Assembly: GCA_030152305.1 (NCBI GenBank)
Contig: JASKOM010000006.1
Span: 1 to 64,000, forward strand
DNA: 64,000 bases
Reading direction: 5' to 3'
From: Campylobacterota bacterium
GTDB taxonomy: Bacteria; Campylobacterota; Campylobacteria; Campylobacterales; Thiovulaceae
The notes under the pieces are model-generated. The model worked only from the letters and a program-made list of their open reading frames with translations. It was not told the origin of the DNA and did no database searches. A program made the translations under genes and the position numbers. This document shows positions 1 through 9,666 of the stretch, in pieces. Each line of letters starts with the position of its first letter. The first letter of the stretch is position 1.

Positions 1-145
1 AATTATTAATTCATTTTGTGGAAAATTTTTTAAAACCGACGGTTTAAATATTTGCATATATTAGCCTGTGAATAAAATTTATATTCAGCAATTTTATCAA
101 AAGCGAAAAATATTAAAATTACGAAAAATTGGGAAAGGTCTAAAA

Positions 146-382
146 ATGGATGATGTTAAAAATGAGTTTGATCTGAAAGCCGAATTAAAAGCTCTTGGCA
201 TGACATTAACAGATTTTGCTAATTTAGTTGAATTAAGTCCAAATACTGTAAGTCGATGGGCTAGAGGTGAAATTAATATTCCTAAATGGGTGCAACTATT
301 TATAACAAATTATCGAAAAGCAAAAATGCTAGATACTCTTGCTTTAGAAGCTTTTAATTTCAACAAATTGTCGATTATTTAG
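146..382 (+). CDS. small Cro/XRE-type helix-turn-helix protein
   Basis: A 78-residue protein with a compact helix-turn-helix in the middle: a GMTLTDFANLVELS helix pair followed by a recognition helix with NTVSRWARGE, typical of Cro/C1-type DNA-binding proteins. I chose the ATG at 146 because AAAGG lies about 8 bases upstream; an in-frame GTG at 68 would add 26 basic residues. It precedes a phage-type Rha regulator on the same strand, so it probably belongs to a phage-derived regulatory remnant. A short palindrome (AAACCG-A-CGGTTT, 33-45) upstream could be its operator. No target is known. Confidence 0.7.
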   Translation: MDDVKNEFDLKAELKALGMTLTDFANLVELSPNTVSRWARGEINIPKWVQLFITNYRKAKMLDTLALEAFNFNKLSII

Positions 383-444
383 CTATAATTTCTCCAATTA
401 TTTAGAAGCGATCAACTTCTTGATAATAAATAACTGGAGATACA

Positions 445-1194
445 ATGAACTCTAATTTTAACACAAATATAATCGAACTTATCGACAACGAACCTCGAAT
501 TTCTCATCGAGTTATCGCTGAACAAACAGCAAATAAAGAAGAATCAGTCTCTCGTTTGATTCGAGATAATTTAACAGACTTTGAGGATTTTGGGACGGTC
601 GGATTTGAAATCCTACCGCGAAAAGATCGAAATAATGGTGGTGATCAACCTAAAACATATTTTCTTAACGAACAACAAGCTACTTTATTAATGAGCTATT
701 TGCGAAATAATCCAATCGTGAAAAATTTCAAAAAACTTCTTGTTAAAGAATTCTTTCGAATGCGAGAAATATTACAAAATCAACAATCGCAACCTGTTCA
801 AACTCAAAACTTTCAACTTCCAAAATTAACAAACGAAACTCAACAAATTACTGAACTTGACAATTATTTTGTGGCAACTGAAAAGTTAATTTCAAATTTA
901 CGAAATCTAAACCCGATTGATCTTTATCGACTTGATAAGTTTTATCGCAAGTTTCATAATTTTTCTCCTCTCAAAACTTTCGAAATAAATTTAGATTCGC
1001 AATTTTTCTTGCCGACTGAATTAGGCAAAATGATAAATAAATCTCCCGTTGAAATTAATTTGATGATTGCAAATCGCGGTTTTCAAGTTCGAGAAAATGG
1101 AGTGTGGAAATTAACAGAATCAGGTTGTGATTTTGGAATCGAGATTATTGGTAAGTTTCATCAAATTAAATGGAAGATGAAAACTGTTTTGTAA
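445..1194 (+). CDS. Rha-family phage regulatory protein
   Basis: This 249-residue protein resembles the Rha (pRha) regulators found in prophages and scattered in bacterial chromosomes. The N-terminal 100 residues carry the family pattern: an EPRISHRVIAEQ start, a helix ending SVSRLIRD, a central PKTYFLNEQQATLLMSYLRN block and the VKNFKKLLVKEFFRMRE helix. The C-terminal half (about 185-249) is a separate basic region that I do not recognise. GGAG lies 7 bases before the ATG. It follows the small HTH gene by 62 bases. No other phage genes are visible, so this is a remnant or a domesticated regulator. Confidence 0.75.
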   Translation: MNSNFNTNIIELIDNEPRISHRVIAEQTANKEESVSRLIRDNLTDFEDFGTVGFEILPRKDRNNGGDQPKTYFLNEQQATLLMSYLRNNPIVKNFKKLLVKEFFRMREILQNQQSQPVQTQNFQLPKLTNETQQITELDNYFVATEKLISNLRNLNPIDLYRLDKFYRKFHNFSPLKTFEINLDSQFFLPTELGKMINKSPVEINLMIANRGFQVRENGVWKLTESGCDFGIEIIGKFHQIKWKMKTVL

Positions 1195-1284
1195 TTCGTA
1201 GGGAATGGTCGCCGACTATTCCGTGAAAAAAGATGTTGAATTGTTTCGTTGTTGGAAATGAAAACTTTGTTTTTAATTAAGTTA

Positions 1285-1351
1285 TCCCCCTCAAAATAAA
1301 AAAGGGGGAGTTTGACCAAAATAAAACAATAAAAATTAGTTTTTATTGTTT
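1285..1351. terminator. two hairpins between convergent genes
   Basis: The first is a 7-bp stem closing TCCCCCT (1285-1291) with AGGGGGA (1303-1309). The second is a 12-bp AT-rich stem, AAACAATAAAAA (1324-1335) and its complement (1340-1351), with a 4-base loop. They lie between the rha stop and the end of the minus-strand gene at 1365, as expected for bidirectional termination. Confidence 0.5.
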
Positions 1352-1364
1352 GTTATTTAGTTAT

Positions 1365-1658
1365 TTATCGATTTGTAAAAAGATAAACAGCAAAGTCTTT
1401 ATAACTTTTGCCACGATTTAAAAAATAAACCTGAAGAATATAAACTCGATATAAAATTAATATCACTTTTGCAAAAGGAACAAAAATCATAAATATATTA
1501 AAAGCTGATCTTTTTGTATTTCGTTCTCGTCTTGCAATTTCTACTAATTCCATAAATGGAATATTTGAATTAATTAAAAAAGCAAATGACATCGAAAAAA
1601 GCACATTTGCCATTATTCCGAATAAAAAAATCGTGAACATATCAGCTTCAAAAAACAT
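1365..1658 (-). CDS. small two-helix membrane protein, function unknown
   Basis: A 97-residue protein with two predicted membrane helices (about 7-28 and 53-80) separated by a charged loop containing ARRERNTKRS. I do not recognise a family. Its ATG overlaps the transketolase stop codon by one base (TAATG), so translation is probably coupled to tkt. The charge pattern suggests that the loop between the helices is cytoplasmic. It could be an accessory inner-membrane protein, but nothing links it to sugar metabolism beyond the overlap. Confidence 0.6.
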   Translation of the reverse strand: MFFEADMFTIFLFGIMANVLFSMSFAFLINSNIPFMELVEIARRERNTKRSAFNIFMIFVPFAKVILILYRVYILQVYFLNRGKSYKDFAVYLFTNR

Positions 1659-3592
1659 TATAAAAGTCCTTCTATTTTTTTAGAAATTTGATCAGCTGTG
1701 AAACCGAATTCAACGAATAATCTTTCAGCAGGAGCGGAAGCACCAAAACTATTCATTCCGATTACCTCATCAGCAAATCGATACCATTCAAAACCGCGAC
1801 CAAGTTCGACAGCAATTTTTAAACTATTTTTTGGAAGAATCGAATTTATATAATCTCGATTTTGTTCAGCGAACAAATCATAACAAGGCACAGAAACGAC
1901 TCTTGTCGAAATGCCTTTATATTCTAATATTTTAGAAGTTTCAATCGATAACGAAACTTCGCTACCTGAAGCCATAATAACAACTTGAGGATTTTCTCGA
2001 TCAACAATTTTATAAGCACCTCGATCAAAATTTATAATATCTGATCCAGAATCTAAAACAGGTAATTTTTGTCTTGACAAAACAAAACCAGACGGCGATT
2101 TTTTTAAACTTAATGCTTTTTTCCAAGATAACGAATTCTCGTTTGCATCAGCAGGTCTAAATAAATAAAAATTCGGAATTGCTCTAAATTGAGTTAATTG
2201 TTCAATTGGTTGATGAGTTGGACCATCTTCGCCAACACCGATAGAATCGTGAGTCCAGATAAAAAATTGTTGAATTTGCGAAAGTGAAGCAACACGAACG
2301 GCTGGTTTTAAATAATCGCTAAATACAAAAAATGTAGCCGAAAATGGCATTAATAAACCGTAAGTTGCGATTCCGTTATTAATCGCTCCCATGCTAAATT
2401 CTCGAATACCAAAATGAAAGTTTTTGCCTTTTGGAAAATCGCCCATATCGACTAATTCAGTTTTATTTGACGGAGCTAAATCTGCACTTCCGCCAATAAA
2501 ATTTGGCAAAGATTTAGCAATTAAATTAATAATTTTATGATTGCTATCTCGAGTTGCAATTTGCGAACCAACTTGAAACGACGGGAAATTTAAATTAAAA
2601 TCTGGATTTTTGAATTTTTCTAAGATTCCGCCCTGTTCGATATATGGCAATTCTCGAATTAATTGATTCCAACTTTTTTGATGAAGTTCGCCAATTTCGA
2701 TAGCTGTTCTAAATCGTGCAAGAACATCAACGGGAATATAAAAAGCCTCATTTGGAAGACCTGCTCGTTCTTTAGAAATCGAGATATCTTTTGCACCAAG
2801 TGGCGAACCGTGAGCTTCATGACTTCCTGCAAGACTAACTGAACCTTTTCCGATAATCGTATTTGCAATAATCAAAGTCGGTTTATTCGAACTAGTTTTT
2901 GCAAATTCAATCGCTGAATCGATTTCAGCAAAATTATGACCGTCAATTTCTAAGACATTCCAATTTTGAGCTTGAAAACGACCACGAATATTTTCACTCC
3001 AAGCAATATCAGTTTCACCTTCGATCGTAATTTTATTGCTATCATAAATTAAAATTAAATTATTTAATTCATGATGTCCAGCTAACGAACATGCTTCGTA
3101 ACTAATACCTTCTTGAAGATCGCCGTCGCCACATAAACAATAAACTTTATGATCGATAATATTTGCATTTTCTCGATTTAATTGATTTGCTAAATATTTT
3201 GAAGCCATTGAGAAACCGACAGCATTTGCAACACCTTGACCAAGTGGTCCAGTCGTGATTTCAACTCCATCAGTATGACCTAATTCAGGATGCCCCGGTG
3301 TTTTAGAACCGAATTGTCTAAATTCTTTTAGATCATCAAGATTTAAATCATAACCCCAAAGATATAAAAGCGAATAAACAAGCGGAGAAGCATGACCGCC
3401 ACTAAAAACAAGACGATCGCGATTTAACCATTTTGGATCTCGTGGATTATGTTTTAAATGTTTGCTTAAAATCGTAACTATGTCAGCGAGTCCCATTGGA
3501 GCTCCAGGATGTCCGCTATTTGCCTTTTGAACAATATCAGCTGATAAAAATCTAATCGTATCTGCCATTCGTGATTCGTATTTATACTTCAA
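1658..3592 (-). CDS. tkt: transketolase
   Basis: Transketolase (EC 2.2.1.1) moves two-carbon ketol units between sugar phosphates in the non-oxidative pentose phosphate pathway, using thiamine diphosphate. The 644-residue length is close to the family norm of about 660. Visible signatures are NSGHPGAPMG near residue 25 (His28), the TPP/Mg motif GDGDLQEG followed by NNLILIYDSNK, the catalytic Glu in GIREFSMGAI of the pyrimidine-binding domain, and the C-terminal VELGRGFEW segment. The start is TTG, preceded by AAGGA about 10 bases upstream; the later ATG (MADTIRF, 3568) has no good ribosome site. One octamer copy (1764) spells DEV near the C terminus. Confidence 0.96.
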   Translation of the reverse strand: MKYKYESRMADTIRFLSADIVQKANSGHPGAPMGLADIVTILSKHLKHNPRDPKWLNRDRLVFSGGHASPLVYSLLYLWGYDLNLDDLKEFRQFGSKTPGHPELGHTDGVEITTGPLGQGVANAVGFSMASKYLANQLNRENANIIDHKVYCLCGDGDLQEGISYEACSLAGHHELNNLILIYDSNKITIEGETDIAWSENIRGRFQAQNWNVLEIDGHNFAEIDSAIEFAKTSSNKPTLIIANTIIGKGSVSLAGSHEAHGSPLGAKDISISKERAGLPNEAFYIPVDVLARFRTAIEIGELHQKSWNQLIRELPYIEQGGILEKFKNPDFNLNFPSFQVGSQIATRDSNHKIINLIAKSLPNFIGGSADLAPSNKTELVDMGDFPKGKNFHFGIREFSMGAINNGIATYGLLMPFSATFFVFSDYLKPAVRVASLSQIQQFFIWTHDSIGVGEDGPTHQPIEQLTQFRAIPNFYLFRPADANENSLSWKKALSLKKSPSGFVLSRQKLPVLDSGSDIINFDRGAYKIVDRENPQVVIMASGSEVSLSIETSKILEYKGISTRVVSVPCYDLFAEQNRDYINSILPKNSLKIAVELGRGFEWYRFADEVIGMNSFGASAPAERLFVEFGFTADQISKKIEGLL

Positions 3593-3736
3593 TTCTACTG
3601 TATCCTTGATATTTTGTTATTTCACTTTAATTTTAAAAAAACATGTTAAAAATTTTATTAGAATTATAGAATGAAAATCATAATTGATGATATGATCTTA
3701 TCAAATTTAATATATAAAAAAAGGAATCTAAATTTA

Positions 3737-4594
3737 ATGAAACTAGGAACAATAAATAAATTAATTATTACTCGCGAAACAGAAAATGGCTTTTATTTAC
3801 AGAATCTAAATGGCGATGAGGTTCTGTTGCCAAACAGATATATTGATAATACCATGAAAATGGACAGTAAAATAGCTGTTTTTGTATATACAGATAGTGA
3901 AGATCGTCTTGTCGCTTCGACAGATATGCCTTACGGTTTTGTTAATGAATTCGCTTATCTTGAAGTAAAAGATGTTACGAAAATTGGTGCTTTTATGAAT
4001 TGGGGATTACCAAAAGATTTATTCGTTCCAAGAACAATGCAAAAAACAGCTTTTCGAGTTGGTGAAAAACGAATTATTCGAATAATCGAAGATATCGAAA
4101 CAGGTAGATTAATCGGTGTAGAAAAAATTAAACAGTTTCTTAATCCTGATCCATCTTTGGAAAATTTTCACAAAAATGATGAAGTTAATATTTTAATATT
4201 TGCAAAAACTCCGCTCGGTTTTAAAGTTATCGTTAATCATAAATATGAAGGTATGATTTATCATAATGAAATTTTTGAAAAATTATTTGTCGGCTTTAAG
4301 CGAAAAGCTTATATAAAAAATATTCGCGAAGACAATAAAATTGATCTTTCACTTAATCCGTTGGGAGATGCAAAAGATGAAAAATTATTTGCTAATCTTT
4401 TGATAACTTTAGAAAAAAATGGTGGTGAAATGGCTTATCATTCTGATAGCGATAGTGAAGAAATCGTAAATGTTTTTAACATGAGCAAAAAAAATTTCAA
4501 GAAAAGCCTTGTAGAGCTTTCAAAAAGAGGCTTAATTAAAATCTTAGATAATCGCACTGGAATAAAATTAATTAACAACACACAAAACGATTAA
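3737..4594 (+). CDS. CvfB/YitL-like S1 RNA-binding protein
   Basis: A 285-residue protein resembling CvfB-type regulators: tandem S1-like beta-barrels (the first begins MKLGTINKL, the second covers GYVNEFAYLEVKDVTKIGAFMNWGLPKDL-like sequence around residues 75-140), a further barrel, and a winged-helix C terminus from about residue 215. Such proteins bind RNA in the cytosol and affect post-transcriptional regulation in Firmicutes; the role here is unproven. I start at 3737 because AAGGAA lies 12 bases upstream and the family begins with this motif; the in-frame ATG at 3671 would add an unconserved leader. It carries an octamer copy at 3815 encoding GDEV. Confidence 0.8.
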   Translation: MKLGTINKLIITRETENGFYLQNLNGDEVLLPNRYIDNTMKMDSKIAVFVYTDSEDRLVASTDMPYGFVNEFAYLEVKDVTKIGAFMNWGLPKDLFVPRTMQKTAFRVGEKRIIRIIEDIETGRLIGVEKIKQFLNPDPSLENFHKNDEVNILIFAKTPLGFKVIVNHKYEGMIYHNEIFEKLFVGFKRKAYIKNIREDNKIDLSLNPLGDAKDEKLFANLLITLEKNGGEMAYHSDSDSEEIVNVFNMSKKNFKKSLVELSKRGLIKILDNRTGIKLINNTQND

Positions 4595-4828
4595 AATATT
4601 TATTGATATCGTATCAACTATTCACGATTCGTATTTATATTTCAAGAATAATAATTTGTAAAATAATTGCTTATTTGTTGCTTTTTTACTCAAAAAAATA
4701 AAAAAGTGTAGAATTTTCACAATGAACAGGCAAAAATGAACTATTTTGAGTCAATTTGATACCTTTAGAAGCTTATATTTATTAAAATTTCTTTTAATAA
4801 ATACGACAAATATATAAAGGATTGAATT
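4595..4828 (+). promoter_or_regulatory. icd upstream region
   Basis: A 234-base AT-rich region before icd. It contains TAGAAT (4709-4714), a possible -10 element, and the odd palindrome TTGAGTCAA (4746-4754). A near copy, TTGACTCAT, lies upstream of acnB at 45316. A shared operator is conceivable but untested. Confidence 0.3.
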
Positions 4829-7045
4829 ATGTCAAAAATTATTTGGACAGAGATCGATGAAGCACCAGCGATGGCAACATATTCATTACTTCCAATTGTT
4901 AATGCTTTTGCAAAAAGTGCAAATGTAACAGTTGAGACACGAGATATTTCTTTATCGGGACGAATTATTGCTTATATGGGCGAATATTTAAAACCTGAAC
5001 AACGAATCGAAGACGAACTCGCAAAATTAGGCGAACTTGTTAAAACTCCAGAAGCAAATGTTATTAAACTTCCTAATATTTCAGCTTCATTACCACAATT
5101 AAAATCAGCAATCAAAGAGTTACAAGCTAAAGGTTACTCTCTTCCAGAGTTTCCAGAAAACCCACAAAATGACGAAGAGAAAAAAATAAAAGATATTTAT
5201 TCAAAAGCTCTTGGTTCAGCGGTTAATCCTGTTTTACGAGAAGGTAATTCAGACCGACGAGCTCCTCTTGCTGTTAAAAATTATGCTAGAAAATTCCCGC
5301 ATTCAATGGGCGAATGGAAATCAGATTCAAAATCTCATGTTTCGACAATGGACAGTGGCGATTTCCGAGCTAACGAAAAAGCGACAACAATGACAAAAGA
5401 TACTGTTGCAAAAATTACATTTATTGCTAACGACGGTTCAACAAAAGTTCTAAAAGAAGCTGTTAAATTAAAAAATGGCGAAATCGTTGATGCGACATAT
5501 TTAAGCAAAAAAGCTCTTGTTAAATTTCTTGATGAACAAATCGCTGATGCAAAAGCAAAAGGTGTTTTATTTTCGCTTCACATGAAAGCTACGATGATGA
5601 AAGTTTCTGATCCAATTATGTTTGGTCATGCTGTTAAAGTATTTTATAAATCAGCAATTGAAAAACATGCCGAAACTTTAAAATCTATAGGTGTTAATTT
5701 TAATAATGGTCTTGGTGATTTATATGCAAAAATTACAAAATTACCAGCTGAAAAACAGGCTGAAATTAAAGCTGATTTCGATGAGGTTTATTCACAACAG
5801 CCAGAAATTGCAATGGTTGATAGCAAAAAAGGAATTACTAATTTACATGTTCCTAGCGATGTAATTATCGATGCTTCAATGCCAGCAGCAATTCGAGAAG
5901 GTGGCAAAATGTGGGATCGAAATGGCAAAACAAAAGATGCAAAATTTACTATTCCAGATAGCACATATGCACCGTTATATGACGAAACAGTTAAAGACTG
6001 TATCGCAAATGGAGCTTTAGATCCGCGAACAATGGGAACAGTTCCAAATGTTGGACTTATGGCTCAACAAGCTGAAGAATATGGTTCACACGGCACAACT
6101 TTTGAAATTCCAGCTGATGGTCGAGTTGTTGTTACAGATTCAGATAATAATATTATTCATGAATCAAATGTCGAGTGTGGCGATATTTGGCGAATGGTTA
6201 TGGTTAAAGATGCACCGATTCGAGATTGGGTTAAATTAGCTGTTAATCGAGCAAAAGCAACAGGCTGGAAAACAATTTTCTGGTTAGACGAAGATCGAGC
6301 TCATCATGTTGAAGTTAGAAAAAAAGTTGATTTATATTTAAAAGATTATGACTTAACTGGCTTAGATATCGAAATTATGAGTGTTCGAGATGCTTCTCGT
6401 GTTTCAATTCAACGAGCAAGACGAGGCGAAAATACAATTTCTGTAACAGGAAATGTTCTTCGAGATTACAACACAGATTTATATCCAATTCTTGAACTTG
6501 GAACATCGGCAAAAATGTTAAGTGTTGTTCCATTAATGAATGGTGGCGGTTTATTCGAAACTGGTGCAGGTGGTTCAGCTCCAAAACATGTTCAACAACT
6601 TCAAGAAGAAAATTATCTCCGATGGGATTCACTCGGCGAATTTTTAGCACTTGTTCCATCTTTTGAACATATTGCAAATTCGACAAATAATTCAAAAGCT
6701 AATGTTCTTGCAAAAGCTCTTGATGAGGCAACAGGAAAATTACTCGAAAACAACAAATCGCCACAACGAAAATTAGGAACTATCGATAACAGAGGTAGCC
6801 ATTTTTATTTAGCTATGTATTGGGCTGAAGCTCTTGCAAATCAAAATGATTCAGCTGAATTAAAAGCTAAATTTGAATCAGTTGCAAAAGCTTTAATCGA
6901 AAACGAAACAACAATCGTTAGCGAATTAGCTTCAGTTCAAGGCAAACCAGCAGATTTAGGCGGATATTACAAACCAGTATTCGAAAAAGTTTCAGCTGTT
7001 ATGAGACCAAGTGCAACATTTAATCAAATTATAAATAATATTTAA
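4829..7045 (+). CDS. icd: monomeric NADP-dependent isocitrate dehydrogenase
   Basis: Converts isocitrate to 2-oxoglutarate and CO2 with NADP (EC 1.1.1.42). At 738 residues it is the monomeric type (about 740 residues), not the 400-residue dimeric enzyme. The N terminus [19 protein letters not shown], the [10 protein letters not shown] substrate-loop region near residue 140 and the [17 protein letters not shown] motif near 570 are family hallmarks. RBS AAGGA sits 8 bases before ATG and a strong terminator follows. Arg codons here are 21 CGA, 5 AGA and 1 CGT by hand count, a clear example of the CGA preference of this genome. Together with AcnB it supplies 2-oxoglutarate from citrate. Confidence 0.96.
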   Translation: MSKIIWTEIDEAPAMATYSLLPIVNAFAKSANVTVETRDISLSGRIIAYMGEYLKPEQRIEDELAKLGELVKTPEANVIKLPNISASLPQLKSAIKELQAKGYSLPEFPENPQNDEEKKIKDIYSKALGSAVNPVLREGNSDRRAPLAVKNYARKFPHSMGEWKSDSKSHVSTMDSGDFRANEKATTMTKDTVAKITFIANDGSTKVLKEAVKLKNGEIVDATYLSKKALVKFLDEQIADAKAKGVLFSLHMKATMMKVSDPIMFGHAVKVFYKSAIEKHAETLKSIGVNFNNGLGDLYAKITKLPAEKQAEIKADFDEVYSQQPEIAMVDSKKGITNLHVPSDVIIDASMPAAIREGGKMWDRNGKTKDAKFTIPDSTYAPLYDETVKDCIANGALDPRTMGTVPNVGLMAQQAEEYGSHGTTFEIPADGRVVVTDSDNNIIHESNVECGDIWRMVMVKDAPIRDWVKLAVNRAKATGWKTIFWLDEDRAHHVEVRKKVDLYLKDYDLTGLDIEIMSVRDASRVSIQRARRGENTISVTGNVLRDYNTDLYPILELGTSAKMLSVVPLMNGGGLFETGAGGSAPKHVQQLQEENYLRWDSLGEFLALVPSFEHIANSTNNSKANVLAKALDEATGKLLENNKSPQRKLGTIDNRGSHFYLAMYWAEALANQNDSAELKAKFESVAKALIENETTIVSELASVQGKPADLGGYYKPVFEKVSAVMRPSATFNQIINNI

Positions 7046-7070
7046 TCTTCTAAAATCTTCTTTTTTATAA

Positions 7071-7104
7071 AACAAAAGGTCTGATATTTATCAGGCTTTT
7101 TGTT
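7071..7104 (+). terminator. intrinsic terminator of icd
   Basis: A 16-base arm (AACAAAAGGTCTGATA) pairs with 7089-7104 through two wobble pairs; the 3' arm contains a TTTTT run. It begins 25 bases after the icd stop. Confidence 0.75.
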
Positions 7105-7205
7105 ATCAAACACTTCTTAAATTTATTATATATATAAAATTCTGTTATTATTTCTTGAAACATAAAATATAATTTATGTATTTTTAACGAAATGGAGAAA
7201 ATATA

Positions 7206-7982
7206 TTGCATAGTTTAGAAATAGGCAAATATAAATTTAACAGTAGATTAATTGTCGGAAGTGGCAAATATAAAGATTTCCAAACAACTCGAGAAGCTAC
7301 TTTGATAAGTGGTTCAGAATTAATTACGGTTGCTGTTCGACGAGTAAATATAACAAATCGCAACGAACCAAATTTAATGGACTATTTTCGAGATACAAAT
7401 ATAAAAATTCTTCCAAATAGTGCAGGTTGTTTTACAGCTGAAGAAGCAATTACGACTTTTAGACTTGTTCGAGAAGCAACTGGCTTAGATTTAATTAAAC
7501 TCGAAGTTATCGGTGATTCGAAAAAAACTCTTTATCCTGATGTGATCGAAACGATTAAAGCCACTGAAATTTTGGCAAAAGATGGTTTTACGATTATGGC
7601 TTATACAAATGATGATCCAATTACAGCAAAAAGATTAGAAAATGCTGGAGCAAGTGCCGTTATGCCTCTTGCATCGCCAATTGGAAGTGGTTTAGGAATT
7701 CAAAATAAATATAACATCGTATTTGTAAAAGAAGCAGTTAATATTCCCGTAATTGTTGATGCAGGTGTTGGAACAGCTTCAGATTCAGCGATTGCCATGG
7801 AATTAGGTGCTGACGGTGTTTTAACAAATAGTGCAATTGCTCTCGCAGGAGATCCTGTCAAAATGGCTGAAGCCATGAAATATGGAGTCATCGCTGGACG
7901 ACTTGCATATTTATCTGGTCGAATGGCAAAAAAACCTTATGCAACCGCTTCAAGTCCAATTAATGGCTTAATTCAATTTTAA
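7206..7982 (+). CDS. thiG: thiazole synthase ThiG
   Basis: ThiG builds the thiazole phosphate ring of thiamine from 1-deoxyxylulose 5-phosphate, dehydroglycine or iminoglycine, and ThiS-thiocarboxylate. The 258 residues form the usual TIM barrel: [10 protein letters not shown] at the N terminus, the Schiff-base lysine in LIKLEVIGD (Lys98), the PLASPIGSG loop and the phosphate-binding [10 protein letters not shown] and GVLTNSAIA segments. It starts at TTG with GGAG 8 bases upstream; a nearby ATG at 7192 is out of frame. It stands alone: no thiS, thiF or thiH is adjacent, so the rest of the pathway must be elsewhere. Confidence 0.95.
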   Translation: MHSLEIGKYKFNSRLIVGSGKYKDFQTTREATLISGSELITVAVRRVNITNRNEPNLMDYFRDTNIKILPNSAGCFTAEEAITTFRLVREATGLDLIKLEVIGDSKKTLYPDVIETIKATEILAKDGFTIMAYTNDDPITAKRLENAGASAVMPLASPIGSGLGIQNKYNIVFVKEAVNIPVIVDAGVGTASDSAIAMELGADGVLTNSAIALAGDPVKMAEAMKYGVIAGRLAYLSGRMAKKPYATASSPINGLIQF

Positions 7983-7997
7983 TTAACTTATTTTTTA

Positions 7998-8032
7998 TCT
8001 CTTTCTTGTTTTTTTAAATAACATGAAAGAGA
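7998..8032 (+). terminator. weak hairpin after thiG
   Basis: TCTCTTTC (7998-8005) pairs with GAAAGAGA (8025-8032) around a T-rich 19-base loop. No T-run follows, so the assignment is tentative. Confidence 0.3.
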
Positions 8033-8086
8033 AACCTATCACTATTTTTATATTAATTATTTAAATTAAAATTATAAAAGAAGATC

Positions 8087-9091
8087 ATGAATTATATTGG
8101 ATCAAAATTTAAATTATTACCATTTCTCAAAGAAGAAATTATTAAAGTTGTTGGCAATGATTTATCGCAAAAAGTATTTTGTGATTTATTTGCAGGAACT
8201 GGCATCGTTGGACGAGCTTTTAAAAAAGATGTTCAAAAAATAATAAGCAACGATTTAGAAGATTATAGTTTTGTTCTTAATAAAAATTATATTTACAATC
8301 ATCAAGAATTAGCTAATAAACATGATTTAATAATTTATTTAAATTCTTTAGAGCTTATTGATAATGGCTTTATTTATAATAATTATTGCTATGGAAGTGG
8401 TAGCGGAAGATTATATTTTAGTGATTTTAACGGAAAAAAAATTGATACGATTCGAACTAAAATAAAAGAATTGCAAGATAGTCATCAAATCGATGACGAA
8501 ACATATTATTTTTTATTATCTTCTTTATTAGAAAGTGCCGATAAAGTCGCAAATACTGCAACTGTTTATGGTGCTTATTTAAAAAAGCTCAAAAAATCGG
8601 CTTTAAAAAATATGACCTTAGAATCAGCATGTTATGAACATACAAATAATTCTCACGAAGTTTATAAACTAGATAGCAACGAACTTATTAAAATAATTCA
8701 TGGAGATATTTTATATCTTGATCCACCGTATAATCAAAGGCAATACAGTGCAAATTATCATATTTTAAACACGATCGCTATTTACGATAATTTTATTCCA
8801 TATGGCAAAACTGGCATGAGAAAATATAATAAATCTAGTTATTCTAAAAAATTGGAAGTTTCTCAAAGCTTTGAAGAACTGATCAAAAATGCAAAATTTC
8901 AATTTATTTTTTTAAGTTATAACAATGAAGGTTTAATGACTCCAGAAGAAATAAAAACGATAATGTCGAAATACGGAAAATATGATTTAAAAATACAAGA
9001 ATATAAAAGATTTAAAGCTGATAAAAATGAAAATAGAAATCACACAGCAACATCAACTTTTGAATATTTGCATATTTTAAATAAAACTTAA
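8087..9091 (+). CDS. D12-class N6-adenine DNA methyltransferase (orphan)
   Basis: A 334-residue adenine methyltransferase. It opens with NYIGSKFKLLPFL, has the SAM-binding motif LFAGTG at residues 34-39 and the catalytic DPPY at 212-215 followed by NQRQY, the order of the D12 (Dam/FokI-type) class. No restriction endonuclease gene is adjacent, so it may act alone in regulation or protection, or be what remains of a restriction system. Only 2 of 7 Arg codons are CGA (4 AGA, 1 AGG), unlike icd, which fits horizontal acquisition. The region just downstream is decayed. Its recognition site cannot be read from the sequence. Confidence 0.85.
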   Translation: MNYIGSKFKLLPFLKEEIIKVVGNDLSQKVFCDLFAGTGIVGRAFKKDVQKIISNDLEDYSFVLNKNYIYNHQELANKHDLIIYLNSLELIDNGFIYNNYCYGSGSGRLYFSDFNGKKIDTIRTKIKELQDSHQIDDETYYFLLSSLLESADKVANTATVYGAYLKKLKKSALKNMTLESACYEHTNNSHEVYKLDSNELIKIIHGDILYLDPPYNQRQYSANYHILNTIAIYDNFIPYGKTGMRKYNKSSYSKKLEVSQSFEELIKNAKFQFIFLSYNNEGLMTPEEIKTIMSKYGKYDLKIQEYKRFKADKNENRNHTATSTFEYLHILNKT

Positions 9092-9159
9092 TTATAAAAA
9101 CAAAACTTAGATCCAGAAATAAATTCGGGATGACTGATATTTTGATGAAAAACTTAAGT

Positions 9160-9327
9160 TTATTTTATATAATTTTGTGATTTTAATAAATTATATGTAT
9201 CACTAAATCCATTTTCATGAGCTTTAATTACATCAGCTTTAGCAAGTTCATATTTTTTAAGTTCAAAATAAGTTAAAGCCCTGTTATTAACAGTTTCATA
9301 TAAATCAGGTTTTAACCATCCTGATTA
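9160..9327 (-). pseudogene. TPR-protein remnant
   Basis: On the minus strand, an open stretch of about 54 codons ends in a normal stop at 9160 and is opened by an in-frame stop at 9325, with no start codon. It reads as a tetratricopeptide helix pair (NNRALTYFELKKYELAKA, then a KAHENG turn). It looks like the C-terminal tail of a TPR protein whose front has been lost. Confidence 0.55.
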
Positions 9328-9356
9328 TAAGTTAAAAATTATTAAATAATAATTAT

Positions 9357-9536
9357 TTATTTTTTTGAACCAGAAGAGCTACCTTTACTTCCAGAACTAG
9401 ATGAAGATGTTTGACTTGTTGAATTACAGTTTCCTCTTCCACCACCAGATGGTTTATCTGTTGTGCTTGGCATATTTGGAGTGCAGTTTGATATTTTTTT
9501 GCCATAATTTTTTACCTTTAACGATATTTTAAACAT
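9357..9536 (-). CDS. Ser/Gly-rich small protein, doubtful
   Basis: A 59-codon reading frame from ATG at 9536 encodes a basic N terminus (MFKISLKVKNYGKK), then a low-complexity half rich in Ser, Gly and Lys, including PSGGGRG and SSSSSGSKGSSSG. There is no recognisable domain. A TATAAT lies only a few bases before the ATG and no ribosome site is visible, so a leaderless message, an internal start (ATG in TPNMPS) or a decayed gene are all possible. It lies between the TPR remnant and the porB terminator region. Confidence 0.35.
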   Translation of the reverse strand: MFKISLKVKNYGKKISNCTPNMPSTTDKPSGGGRGNCNSTSQTSSSSSGSKGSSSGSKK

Positions 9537-9592
9537 TGCAATTATATTAACTTAATGGATGATAAAACAACGACGGTTAAGCACATTTTTAT

Positions 9593-9623
9593 TCTCTTTC
9601 CTGTTGAAATATAAGGAAAGAGA
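9593..9623. terminator. hairpin downstream of porB
   Basis: TCTCTTTCCT (9593-9602) pairs perfectly with AGGAAAGAGA (9614-9623) around an 11-base loop. A TTTTT run follows on the plus strand. It lies 43 bases beyond the porB stop and may work in both directions. Confidence 0.6.
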
Positions 9624-9666
9624 TGTTTTTGTTAATTAATTAAAAGATAGATTGTTTATTTATTTT

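Noticed and set aside
6375-6695. Minus-strand 106-codon frame inside icd
   Set aside because: Shadow frame; no family match and the plus strand is clearly icd.
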